NCBI GenBank assembly: GCA_035566435.1
Contig: DATMRF010000131.1
Coordinates: 1 to 64,000, forward strand
Reading direction: 5' to 3'
Origin: DATMRF01 sp035566435
GTDB lineage: Bacteria > Verrucomicrobiota > Verrucomicrobiia > Limisphaerales > UBA8199
DNA length: 64,000 bases
Position 1 is the first letter of the stretch; every line of letters starts with the position of its first letter. The translations under genes were made by a program, and so were the position numbers. A model generated the notes under the pieces. It did no database searches, was not told where the DNA came from, and saw only the letters and a program-made list of their open reading frames with translations. Positions 34,921-43,049 of this stretch are shown piece after piece.

Positions 34921-35339
34921 TTAGCTCGTATTTACCGAGTGATAATCGAATCCTGCACCTTTCAGAATGTGCCCTTTTGTGCGCTTGGCTGCTTTTGGTG
35001 ACTTTTCCAAAACGATGCTCAGAAAGTAACCAATGCGGGAAGCCAATGGCCCGGTGTCTTTCCCTGTCCTGGTGGTTGAAAGCCGCTCACAGGCCAAGGC
35101 CGGGCGAAAGGGTGTGCCGGCACATTCTGCCACCAATAGGCTGCCGCCTTGTCGGGCGTGTCGCACAGTTGCATTTCTGCCGGTGTGGGGCACTCGCGCA
35201 GGGCAAGAAGTTTGAATTCCTTGGGGTTGAAAACTGCGCTGGACGCACGAGCTTTACGGGGCACGTTCAGCAGTGCAGGCTGAAATAGATCGTTCACTGT
35301 GTCCTTTCGTTTCGGACCGGCACCACGCCGTTCCACCAC
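34921..35339 (-). pseudogene. Decayed RadC/JAB-domain-like gene
   Basis: The frame from 35339 (through LALRECPTPAEMQLCDTPDK, then AYWWQNVPAHPFARP) matches the N-terminal part of verrucomicrobial RadC/JAB-domain proteins as I remember them. At about 35115 the similarity seems to move to another frame (ACERLSTTRTGKDTG…IGYFLSIVLEK, compare CxxxLxxNTRxxxKGxxxxxxIGTxxxxL) and then ends without the JAMM metal motif. I read this as a frameshifted, 3'-truncated remnant. The assignment is by eye only. Confidence 0.42.
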
Positions 35340-35563
35340 GGGCCAGCGTGATGCCTCGAAACAAATCAGCCAGAGCCCGCGTCGCGTCCGATGTTAGGTG
35401 ACAAAAAGGAATCTCTTTTTCCGGCCAGACCGTCTCCACGGTGCCCACCGGGGAGGGGGAATTGGAGTGGCGACGCGTGATGAAGAACCCGCTTCGATCA
35501 GAAATCGGTCTCGGGAAGCCGCGATTGACGGGTCAGGATCTAGAGTAGTGTCCTAATTTGAAA

Positions 35564-36097
35564 TCACTGCTGGCCCTCGTTCCATTGGAATTTAATTCCG
35601 AGGCGCGTAAGCATTGTAAAGACATCGATACAATTGACCTGGAAAGGCGCAGCTCGACACACGTTTGGAATGGGTATTCTGCGCTTTACGTTGTGACTGA
35701 ATACTTCGCCGGTAACGACGATATAATTCTTGGCTCCTGCATAGGCCACTACCCACGCATCCGTTTCACCGGCAAATTCCGACTTGGCGGCGTTTGAAAA
35801 CTGAGACTGAGAATTTGCCCATGATTGAATCTGAGCATACCAACCGATCACTGCTGGGTCATCGCATGAGGCGAAGCAAGTTTTCGGCATTGAAGTTTTT
35901 GCCCACACCGACAGCTCGTCTTCGTCTCCATGGCAAAGTTCTTCCAGAACTTTATCAATGCTCAATACCAAGCCACGGTTGTGAAGCGAAACCAAACTTG
36001 TCCAGAATCCTGGGCACACGCTAAAAGAGTAGTATGCTCTGAAAGCTTGGATGAATACGCTGGTATCAATCAGGTAACGTGCAGAATCCGTGCTCAT
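35564..36097 (-). CDS. DUF4411 PIN-like toxin
   Basis: 177 residues. N-terminal YLIDTSVFIQAFRAYYSF, with acidic residue D11 and the DUF4411 signature, then VLEELCHGDEDELSVWA and later GETDAWVVAYAGAKNYIVVTGE. This gives the PIN-type set of acidic residues for a metal-dependent nuclease. DUF4411 genes are a known partner of ImmA/IrrE-type proteins. Here the start overlaps the ImmA/IrrE stop by 4 bp. Likely the toxin of the module. AT-richer than the surrounding genes, suggesting transfer. Confidence 0.82.
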   Translation of the reverse strand: MSTDSARYLIDTSVFIQAFRAYYSFSVCPGFWTSLVSLHNRGLVLSIDKVLEELCHGDEDELSVWAKTSMPKTCFASCDDPAVIGWYAQIQSWANSQSQFSNAAKSEFAGETDAWVVAYAGAKNYIVVTGEVFSHNVKRRIPIPNVCRAAPFQVNCIDVFTMLTRLGIKFQWNEGQQ

Positions 36098-37233
36098 CCG
36101 CTTTCTCTACTAATTTTTAGAACGTATTGATCGAAAGTCGGACCTTGCAGTCCCGTTAATCTGTAAGCATCACGGTAAAGCAATCTGCCTGCTTTTACGG
36201 CGCGGGCGACTGCGCTAGCAAAGGGTTGCCCTATTCGATACTCGCAATTGTGGTAGAAATTGCCGCCGGGTTCTTTCGCAGCTTTTTCTGTGCGGACATT
36301 AGCCATGTAGGAGTTATAGAACCCGAAAAAATCTGACCGCTGAATGTAACCAGCGTCTAAAGTTCTTCGCGCAATGACCAATGGACTGACCTTGAAATGG
36401 TCGGCTAATGGATAAAAAGACTTTACCCTATCCCACATTGCCGCGAGTTCATCCTTTGGGACAAGGAACTCAGCGGCAACTTGATTGCAAAAGCGTTCAG
36501 TCTCGTTGTCGGCGGGTTCAAGTTGGCGGAAATTCAGAACGCCAGCACTGCCGATCCAGATGTGGGCCAGTTCGTGCGCAAGCGTAAACATCTGAGCGGC
36601 TTTGGCATCTGCATTGTTAATAAACACCAGCGGAGCGTAAGAATCAGGTAATACAAAACCGCGAAACTCCTCAACATCCAAGATGCGGTTCGTGTTGTTA
36701 CCAACGATACCATTGCAAACAACAAGCAACCCCACCTGTTCGCAGTTTAACCATAGGTTTCCAAAAGCATCTTCCCACGTTCGACTAGCACTCGCCCAAC
36801 CGGCCGTAATCCCCAAGGTAGCCCGCATCCGTTTTGCAACCTCTCCGGGCTTGTCACGCATGGACGCGCAGCCAACAAATGCCAGTGGCTCCGCGCCTTC
36901 CTCAATGATGAACTCCCTAAACCAATCCTGCCGCCTCTGCATTTCAAATACCGTTTCCAACAGGTCCGGGCTCGGATGCTGAATGGGCGTGTCGTGAACA
37001 CTGCGAAAATCGGGGATGGGCAATTTCTCATCTGGAGGTTTGGGCAGGAAAAAATATCCAAGCGGCGCATATAGTTTTCGAGCCAGTTTCTCTAATTGGG
37101 TTAGCGTGGGAGAAGATGTCCCTTCTTCCCACTCAATGAACTTCGGGAATGACTTTATTAGGTCGTCAACTTCCAGTCCGGCGCGCTCTCGCGCCCAACT
37201 GATAAGCTCTTTGTTGATGGATACCGTGTTCAT
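36094..37233 (-). CDS. ImmA/IrrE metallopeptidase with N-terminal HTH
   Basis: 379 residues. Residues 5-60 form an XRE-type helix-turn-helix (ELISWARERAGLEVDDL, EWEEGTSSPTLTQLEKLARKL). The zincin active site HELAHIW is at residues 220-226, with a plausible third ligand Glu/Asp further on (ADNETERFCNQVAAEFLVP). This architecture is the usual antitoxin/regulator beside DUF4411 toxins. It overlaps both neighbours by 4 bp, so the three genes form one translationally coupled operon. Confidence 0.87.
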   Translation of the reverse strand: MNTVSINKELISWARERAGLEVDDLIKSFPKFIEWEEGTSSPTLTQLEKLARKLYAPLGYFFLPKPPDEKLPIPDFRSVHDTPIQHPSPDLLETVFEMQRRQDWFREFIIEEGAEPLAFVGCASMRDKPGEVAKRMRATLGITAGWASASRTWEDAFGNLWLNCEQVGLLVVCNGIVGNNTNRILDVEEFRGFVLPDSYAPLVFINNADAKAAQMFTLAHELAHIWIGSAGVLNFRQLEPADNETERFCNQVAAEFLVPKDELAAMWDRVKSFYPLADHFKVSPLVIARRTLDAGYIQRSDFFGFYNSYMANVRTEKAAKEPGGNFYHNCEYRIGQPFASAVARAVKAGRLLYRDAYRLTGLQGPTFDQYVLKISRESG

Positions 37234-37463
37234 ATGGCGGCCCCCATTTCTAGGACTGCCGCTCCCCGCTTGACGTAACTCAAAACAAGGCCGTCAACCA
37301 ACCGCGACGGCCTGTTCGGCTTCCAGCGTCGAACAGCAGTATTCCAACGTCCTTTATGGATGGAAACACAAATCTTGGTCGTTCCTCCAGGGCGGGATTT
37401 TCGGCCAGCGCCTTTTCGCGGGCCGCCCCATTTCGATGTTTTCGTTCCTTTTTCCTTTGGCAT
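37230..37463 (-). CDS. Small RHH-like protein with WGGxRxGAGRK motif
   Basis: 77 residues, basic. N-terminus has KWGGPRKGAGRKSRPGG, a motif seen in many small phage and plasmid DNA-binding proteins. Residues 30-68 (KICVSIHKGRW…RPSRLVDGLVLSYVKRG) look like a ribbon-helix-helix fold: one beta strand and two helices. It is the first gene of the operon and its stop overlaps the ImmA/IrrE start. A DNA-binding autoregulator of the toxin operon is the likely role, by inference from position and fold. Confidence 0.6.
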   Translation of the reverse strand: MPKEKGTKTSKWGGPRKGAGRKSRPGGTTKICVSIHKGRWNTAVRRWKPNRPSRLVDGLVLSYVKRGAAVLEMGAAI

Positions 37464-37509
37464 TCGCTCTTGATTTAGTATGAATTAATCGAGAAGTCAA
37501 CGGAGAATT

Positions 37510-37761
37510 ATGAACGCGTTGAAGATTGAAGCAAAAACCCAAGCAGTCGGCCTGCTTTGTCGGGGAAACAGCATCCGTAGCATCGAACGCATTATTGGCA
37601 TTGACCGAGACACCGTCATGCGTCTGAAGGTCCGAGCAGGCGAAGTCTGCGCCAAGATTCGGGACGATACAATACGCAGGCTGCCGCAATGGCCCTTATT
37701 AGATCGAACGCTCACCGCGCTTGCCGGGCCGGCGGTGCCCTTGCTAGGCTTTGCTCAATGA
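37510..37761 (+). pseudogene. N-terminal stub of an IS1-type transposase
   Basis: The first 57 residues (MNALKIEAKTQAVGLLCRGN, SIRSIERIIGIDRDTVMRLK, VRAGEVCAKIRDDTIRRL) match the helix-turn-helix start of IS1-family transposases. The protein then leaves the family before the DDE catalytic region and runs into unrelated sequence up to a TGA overlapping the next ATG. It is a remnant, and evidence of mobile-element activity in the island. Confidence 0.65.
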
Positions 37762-40700
37762 CCGGGGCAGAGTTCAAAACGAAGTGGAGCCGATCCAAGG
37801 CAAAAGAGACCGCATCTTATCAAGAGCACTTCACCGATCTTTGCCGGATTCTCGGCCAAAAGACACCGATTGAGGCGGACCCCAGCGGCGAGGATTTCTT
37901 CTGCTTTCAAAAGCGCGTCATCAAAGACCTCGAACTGTTCGCGCTTCACGAAACGCCTGATGAAGCCGACCCCACCGAACGCGGGTTTGCCGACGTGTGG
38001 AAAAAGGGCTGCTTCGCCTGGGAATACAAGGGTAAGAAGAAGAACCTCGAAGCGGCATACAAGCAACTGCTCCGTTACCGCGAGGCCCTGCTCAATCCGC
38101 CGTTGCTGGCCACCTGCGATTTCGACCGCTATGTCATCCGCACCAATTTCAACGGCACCGTTCAGGAGTCGCACGAATTCACGAACGACCAGATCGACCG
38201 GCCCGAAAATCTGCGGATTCTGCGCGCGCTGTTTGAGAATCCAGAATACCTCAAGCCGCAACGGACGACCGCCCAGGTCACCGAGCGGCTAGCGGCACAC
38301 ATCGCCGAAGTGGCCCGCTCGCTTCAAAGTCGGGAGAGTACCGAATTGGCCGATGCCAGGACGCGCAGGGAAGTCCGGGTGGCCCAGAAGAAAAATCTGC
38401 GCATCGCTCGCTTCCTGAACCGCATGGTCTTTTGCTTTTTCGCCGAAGACACCGGCCTGCTGCCGCAAAATCTTTTCGCCAACGTGCTCAAAGCCTCCCT
38501 CCATGACCCGGCCTACCTGACGGAGGCGATGGAGCAGCTCTTTCGCGTCATGACCAAAGGCGGGCTTTACGGCCAGTATAGAATCCGCCATTTCAACGGC
38601 CATCTCTTCGAAGATTCCACCGTGTTTGAATTGACGGAGGAGGAGATCGCCAAGCTTGCAGAAGCTGCGGAAGCCGATTGGCAATTCATTCAGCCCAGCA
38701 TCATGGGCAACTTGTTCGAGCGCGGCCTGGACCCGGACCAGCGAGCGCAACTTGGCGCGCACTACACCAGCGAGGCTGACATTCTGACCCTGGTTGAGCC
38801 GGTGCTCATGGCCCCGCTTCGCCGTGAATGGGCGACGGCGAAGAGCGAGCTGGCCAGAGCCTTCAAAAACGGCAAGGGAACCCCCGCCCACCGCGAGCGC
38901 CTTGCCTCCTTCCTGAAAAGGATTTCCTCAACCACGGTGTTGGACCCGGCCTGCGGCAGCGGCAACTTCCTTTACGTTTCATTGCGCCTGCTGCTGGACC
39001 TCGAAAAGGAAGTAATCACGTTCGCCACGCAACTCGGCTTCAAATTCGAGCCAAAAGTCGGCGTCCAACAACTGAGGGCGATTGAGTTGAATGCGTATGC
39101 TTTCGAGTTAGCCCAGGTTTCTGTCCAGATTGGCTATCTGCAATGGCGGCGCGACAACGGCTTTGACAATGACCGCTCGCCTGTCCTGCAAAACCTGGAT
39201 GGCTTCCAGAACGAGGACGCTTTACTCGTGCCTCACTTCCGCAGCAAAGCAAAGACCTTGAAGGAAGCGCAGGCAGGAGAGCACAGCCAGGACGACTCAT
39301 TGAAATTCTACACCGAGCGCAAATGGCCCGAGGCCGATGCCATCGTTGGCAACCCACCGTTCCTTGGCGGAGGAATGCTTCGCGGTCAGCTTGGCGATGC
39401 TTATGTCGAGCACCTTTTTGAGGCTTACGCCAACAGAATTCCAGGCTTCAGCGATCTCTGCTGTTACTGGTTTGAAAAAGCGCGCGACCTGATTGAACGC
39501 GGCGAGTGCAAACGGGCTGGGTTGCTGGCGACCCAAGGCATTCGCGGAGGTGCCAATCGCGAAGTTCTGAAGCGAATCAAAGGGACCGGCGACATCTTCT
39601 TTGCTATCAGCGACCGAGATTGGGTTCTGGACGGTGCCAACGTGCATGTCAGCATCGTCGGCTTTGACGGTCGAGCCGAGAAGGAGCACTGGCTAGATGG
39701 TCGGCTGGTGCAAAGCATCAATGCCAATCTGACCGCCGTCGCCGATATAACAAGGGCGCAAGCGCTCAGGACAAACAGTGGGATATGCTTCATGGGTCCG
39801 TCGCCAAAAGCACCGTTCGATTTCAGCGAGAGCGCTGCCATAGCCATGCTCAGTGAAGGTGGGAACGTGAACGGTAGGCCGAATTCGGATGTTGTTCGGC
39901 GGGTTCAGAGCGGCGTTGATCTGGCTGGCCAAGACCGCCGTGTTTGGACCCTCGACTTCGGCCTTCTAAAGGAGGATGAAGCATCGAAATATGGCTTGCC
40001 GTTTCAACGCGCAATGAAGGAGGTGAAACCGATCAGAGCGCAGCGGAAGAGCCAGACGAACAGGAATTGGTGGCAATACGAGCGCCCACGAGTTGAGCTT
40101 CGGGTTCGGTTGAATGGTCTGCAAAGATTTGTGGCGACTCCCGAAGTGGCTAAGCATCGGATTTTCGTTTGGCGGATGCCGGAGTGTTTGTGCAACCAAC
40201 AAACTCTCGTTTTCACCCGACCCGACGACTGCTTCTTTGGTATCCTCCATTCGCGGTTCCACGAAGTATGGGCGCTGGCTCAGGGTACGCAGTTGCGAGA
40301 AAAGGAAAGCGGTTTCCGTTATACTCCGACAACTTGCTTTGAAACTTTCGCTTTTCCTTTCCCAACACCGGAGCAGGAGGCCGCGATCGCGGCCGTGGCG
40401 AAAGAATTGAACGACCTGCGCGAACGCTGGCTCAATCCACCCGAATGGACCGTTGAAAACATCTTGGAATTCTCCGGCACTAAAGGCGGCCCGTGGGACC
40501 GCTACGTTGACCTCGCCACGGTAGACCCAAAAACCGGCGTTGGCACCGTCCGGTATCCGCGCCTTGAACCGCGCCAAGCGGATTGTGCCGCCAAGCTGAA
40601 AAGGCGTACGCTCACCAATCTTTATAACGAGCGCCCCACCTGGCTCGACTCCGCCCACAAGAAACTCGACGCCGCCGTTGCCAGTGCCTATGGCTGGCCC

Positions 40701-40835
40701 GCCGACCTGACCGACCATCAAATTCTCGAAAAGCTTCTCGCTCTGAACCAGGAGCGTGCCGCCGAGGAAGCAAACGCCGCGAAGGTGAAAAAGCCGAAAG
40801 CGTCGCGTGAGAAGCGCCATGATGAGATGATTTAG
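37758..40835 (+). CDS. MmeI-like type IIL restriction-modification enzyme
   Basis: 1025 residues from MTGAEFKTKW. The N-terminal nuclease domain carries D79-x9-E89-Y-K91 (in ADVWKKGCFAWEYK), the same spacing as the D-x9-ExK catalytic motif of MmeI. A helical domain follows, then a gamma-class N6-adenine methyltransferase: AdoMet motif DPACGSGNFLYVS near residue 395 and catalytic NPPF near 531 (VGNPPFLGGG). The C-terminal ~400 residues hold the target recognition domain and helical end. One polypeptide would both cut and methylate. No separate S, R or BREX genes are nearby. Downstream genes follow on the same strand. Confidence 0.86.
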   Translation: MTGAEFKTKWSRSKAKETASYQEHFTDLCRILGQKTPIEADPSGEDFFCFQKRVIKDLELFALHETPDEADPTERGFADVWKKGCFAWEYKGKKKNLEAAYKQLLRYREALLNPPLLATCDFDRYVIRTNFNGTVQESHEFTNDQIDRPENLRILRALFENPEYLKPQRTTAQVTERLAAHIAEVARSLQSRESTELADARTRREVRVAQKKNLRIARFLNRMVFCFFAEDTGLLPQNLFANVLKASLHDPAYLTEAMEQLFRVMTKGGLYGQYRIRHFNGHLFEDSTVFELTEEEIAKLAEAAEADWQFIQPSIMGNLFERGLDPDQRAQLGAHYTSEADILTLVEPVLMAPLRREWATAKSELARAFKNGKGTPAHRERLASFLKRISSTTVLDPACGSGNFLYVSLRLLLDLEKEVITFATQLGFKFEPKVGVQQLRAIELNAYAFELAQVSVQIGYLQWRRDNGFDNDRSPVLQNLDGFQNEDALLVPHFRSKAKTLKEAQAGEHSQDDSLKFYTERKWPEADAIVGNPPFLGGGMLRGQLGDAYVEHLFEAYANRIPGFSDLCCYWFEKARDLIERGECKRAGLLATQGIRGGANREVLKRIKGTGDIFFAISDRDWVLDGANVHVSIVGFDGRAEKEHWLDGRLVQSINANLTAVADITRAQALRTNSGICFMGPSPKAPFDFSESAAIAMLSEGGNVNGRPNSDVVRRVQSGVDLAGQDRRVWTLDFGLLKEDEASKYGLPFQRAMKEVKPIRAQRKSQTNRNWWQYERPRVELRVRLNGLQRFVATPEVAKHRIFVWRMPECLCNQQTLVFTRPDDCFFGILHSRFHEVWALAQGTQLREKESGFRYTPTTCFETFAFPFPTPEQEAAIAAVAKELNDLRERWLNPPEWTVENILEFSGTKGGPWDRYVDLATVDPKTGVGTVRYPRLEPRQADCAAKLKRRTLTNLYNERPTWLDSAHKKLDAAVASAYGWPADLTDHQILEKLLALNQERAAEEANAAKVKKPKASREKRHDEMI

Positions 40836-40905
40836 TGCCGGGAAAAGTCAGACAGGCACCGATCTGACGTTGATCTATCCCGGCATCCCTAGTATTGCTG
40901 GTTTA

Positions 40906-42060
40906 ATGGCAAAGGACCATTTCGTTCCTCAGCACTATCTTCGGCAGTTTGGCATCAATGCCAGAGTAATCTCGATAGCAACGCTCTCGCCGTATCGATT
41001 CATCGCCGCTGGCCCAATCGACGGTCAATGCCAGGAGGACAACTTTTACGAGAGAAACGAGCGCCTGAATGACCTGCTGTGGAAGAGTGAAACCGACCTT
41101 GCCCCGGTATTAAAGCGGGTTGCTCAGAAGCAGGATTTTGATGTGAAGGAGTCGAATGCCCTGAAGTTCCTGGCGGTGATTTTTCACATGCGAACAAGGA
41201 AAGCAGCGGACATAGCCAAGGTGTTCCCGAAATACATGGCATCTGAAGTCATCAGGTCCGCAATTGAGCGTGGCGAGTTGCCGCCTCCACCCCAAGGAGT
41301 GGAGAAGTTGGAGGAAGTCATCGACTTCAAGGGCGCTTCCGGTTTGTTAATGCAACAGGTGATTTGCTGTTGGATGGAAATGGCCACACTCGATTGCAAG
41401 CTTCTTCTAGCCACGGGCAGCGACCACTTCATCACAAGTGACAATCCGGTCAGTATCTTGAATCAGTTTTGCGCTGGGCTGGAGCCTTACAGGCGGGTGG
41501 CTGGGTTCAGCAAATCGGGCTTCCAGTTATTGTTGCCAATCGACCCACGTCTGTGCTTCTTCTGTTACGACGCTAAAGTCTATAAGGTCGGCAACCGCCG
41601 GGATCGCGTCGTGACCATTTCAAAGCAGGACGTTGAAATCGTTAACGCACTGCAAGTTCAATCGGCTGAGGAGTGCCTTTATTCCCACGACCCAAGAATG
41701 GAGCAGGAAGTCGGACGCCTGGTTACTCGTTACACAAGCTCCAGGGTTCCGATAGATGACACCCTTCGAGTGATTCCGGGAAAAGACGAAAACGAAGAGA
41801 TGCTGCACATACGAGCGCACTCCGTCAACCTTCCTGCACCTTGGCATTTTTGCCGCTACCGAAGGCGCATCCACTCCCAGCCGGGGGATCGGCGTGATCC
41901 CGCATGGACGGCACTTGGTCAAAGGTTAACCCAGGACATCGAGGAAAACCCCGAAGGTGGTGACGTGTTTAGGCGTATAGAGAAGATTCTTGGCGAGTCC
42001 GAATCACCATTTGGATTAAGCAGGCATGAAAGACACGATCCCCCTCCAATTCGGCTATAA
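40906..42060 (+). CDS. DUF4238 domain protein
   Basis: 384 residues from MAKDHFVPQHYLRQFG, which is the DUF4238 signature. A TTG 12 codons upstream adds no homology. Other family features are EDNFYERNERLNDLLWKSETD and the central SDHFITSDNPVSILN. No catalytic motif is established for DUF4238. Members are found in accessory regions. It begins 70 bp after the restriction enzyme gene and overlaps the next gene by 35 bp, so it is probably part of the same unit. Confidence 0.83.
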   Translation: MAKDHFVPQHYLRQFGINARVISIATLSPYRFIAAGPIDGQCQEDNFYERNERLNDLLWKSETDLAPVLKRVAQKQDFDVKESNALKFLAVIFHMRTRKAADIAKVFPKYMASEVIRSAIERGELPPPPQGVEKLEEVIDFKGASGLLMQQVICCWMEMATLDCKLLLATGSDHFITSDNPVSILNQFCAGLEPYRRVAGFSKSGFQLLLPIDPRLCFFCYDAKVYKVGNRRDRVVTISKQDVEIVNALQVQSAEECLYSHDPRMEQEVGRLVTRYTSSRVPIDDTLRVIPGKDENEEMLHIRAHSVNLPAPWHFCRYRRRIHSQPGDRRDPAWTALGQRLTQDIEENPEGGDVFRRIEKILGESESPFGLSRHERHDPPPIRL

Positions 42061-42553
42061 ACAAATCACTCTGGAGAACTGGTTGGCCCCCGACCTGCCT
42101 CACTACTTCCCCGAGATCACGCCCGAGCTAAGGCTGGGCGCAGTGTTGCGCCCAAAGCTTGAACTCAAGGTCCCAGAAGAGGTCCGAGATCACTTCGAGC
42201 GCGCTCGCTCTCTCTTCGTTTACGGATACCTCTTTTATCCGCTCTCCACACTTGCCGGCGAGCACTGCCAGCGCGTCGCCGAGGCCGCGCTTGCGGCCAA
42301 ATGCAAGGCTATCGGTCTCGCCGCCGCAAAGTCGAAAAAGAATGGTCTCCTGGCCCCTTTCTCCTTCAGTGAGAACATCGACCGCCTCAAAAAAGCTGGC
42401 GTCCTGTCCAAAGCCGACGCGGACTGGTGGGACAACACGCGCAAACTGCGCAACCGAGCCTCGCATTTGGAAGGCCAAACGATGCTGGCGCCAGGATTCA
42501 TGCTGGGAACCCTCTCCACCATCGCCGCCCGGGTTAACGCGCTGTTCCAATAG
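42026..42553 (+). CDS. Small protein with HEPN-type R-x4-H motif
   Basis: 175 residues, predicted mostly helical and soluble. Residues 136-147 read WDNTRKLRNRASH, giving R142-N-x3-H147, the RN(x)3H form of the HEPN ribonuclease motif, in the expected penultimate helix. An earlier conserved-looking helix (HFERARSLFVYGYLFYPLSTLAGEH) fits the first HEPN helices. The gene starts inside the DUF4238 gene (35-bp overlap, different frame), implying coupled translation. HEPN proteins in such islands often act as RNA-cleaving effectors. That role here is inference. Confidence 0.6.
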   Translation: MKDTIPLQFGYKQITLENWLAPDLPHYFPEITPELRLGAVLRPKLELKVPEEVRDHFERARSLFVYGYLFYPLSTLAGEHCQRVAEAALAAKCKAIGLAAAKSKKNGLLAPFSFSENIDRLKKAGVLSKADADWWDNTRKLRNRASHLEGQTMLAPGFMLGTLSTIAARVNALFQ

Positions 42554-43049
42554 GCGTCTCCTGAAAGCCTCCCACTGCAACAGTCGTGCAATAGGATGGG
42601 AGTTTGCAGCGGTGGCACTGGGTCCATCCCAAAAACCCTATAAATGCCAGGGCACGTTATAATCGTCCGCGCTCATTCGCTCATGGCCGCGATGGTCGAG
42701 ATCGCGTTGCCCTCCAGCCGATTGTTGATGAAGATAAACGTCCGGCGGTTCGGTCCCGCGGCCTTTCCCTCCGCGATCAGCCTTTTGACCATGCGCAACA
42801 CTTCGACTGAGAGATCGTCCTGCCCTGACCCTTCAACACCAAGGAACCAACTACCGAGGTTGCAGTCGTGTTGCAGTGAGGATCGTCCAATCCAGGTTGA
42901 GTTCCTGGCGCGAAGGCCGGATCGGTGGTAGCCTCCCGGGTCATGACTCCCAGAAATAAAACCGCGCCAACCCAACGCACTCCTTGCCGCACTGTTCGCA
43001 AAATACCTCGGCGCACGCCCTCGCACCGACACAGGCCAGAGCCAAACCG
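42554..43049. other. Spacer at the right end of the island
   Basis: Apart from the DUF72 remnant described separately, no gene is supported. Plus-strand frames here are open but have no recognisable content. The sequence before 43050 reads openly into the following gene without good start codons. Confidence 0.5.
42673..42830 (-). pseudogene. C-terminal fragment of a DUF72 protein
   Basis: The last ~50 codons (DDLSVEVLRMVKRLIAEGKA, then FIFINNRLEGNAISTIAAM) resemble the C-terminus of DUF72 family proteins, where FVNNRLEGNA-type motifs are conserved. Upstream of about 42830 the frame continues but is unrelated. The N-terminal TIM-barrel part is missing, so this is a leftover of a chromosomal gene at the island boundary. 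Match by eye. Confidence 0.45.

Noticed and set aside
34739..35001. Plus-strand open frames running through tRNA-Tyr
   Set aside because: They cross the tRNA gene, and the translation has no protein character.
37758..40835. BREX PglX or type I HsdM subunit
   Set aside because: A nuclease motif with MmeI spacing is fused at the N-terminus, and no brx, hsdR or hsdS genes are adjacent.
34807..42660. Duplicated tRNA-Tyr 3' end as attachment site (attR)
   Set aside because: The 3' end of the tRNA (GGTTCGAATCCATCACC) was looked for by eye downstream to about 42.7 kb and not found. No integrase gene is present. Insertion at the tRNA therefore remains inference.
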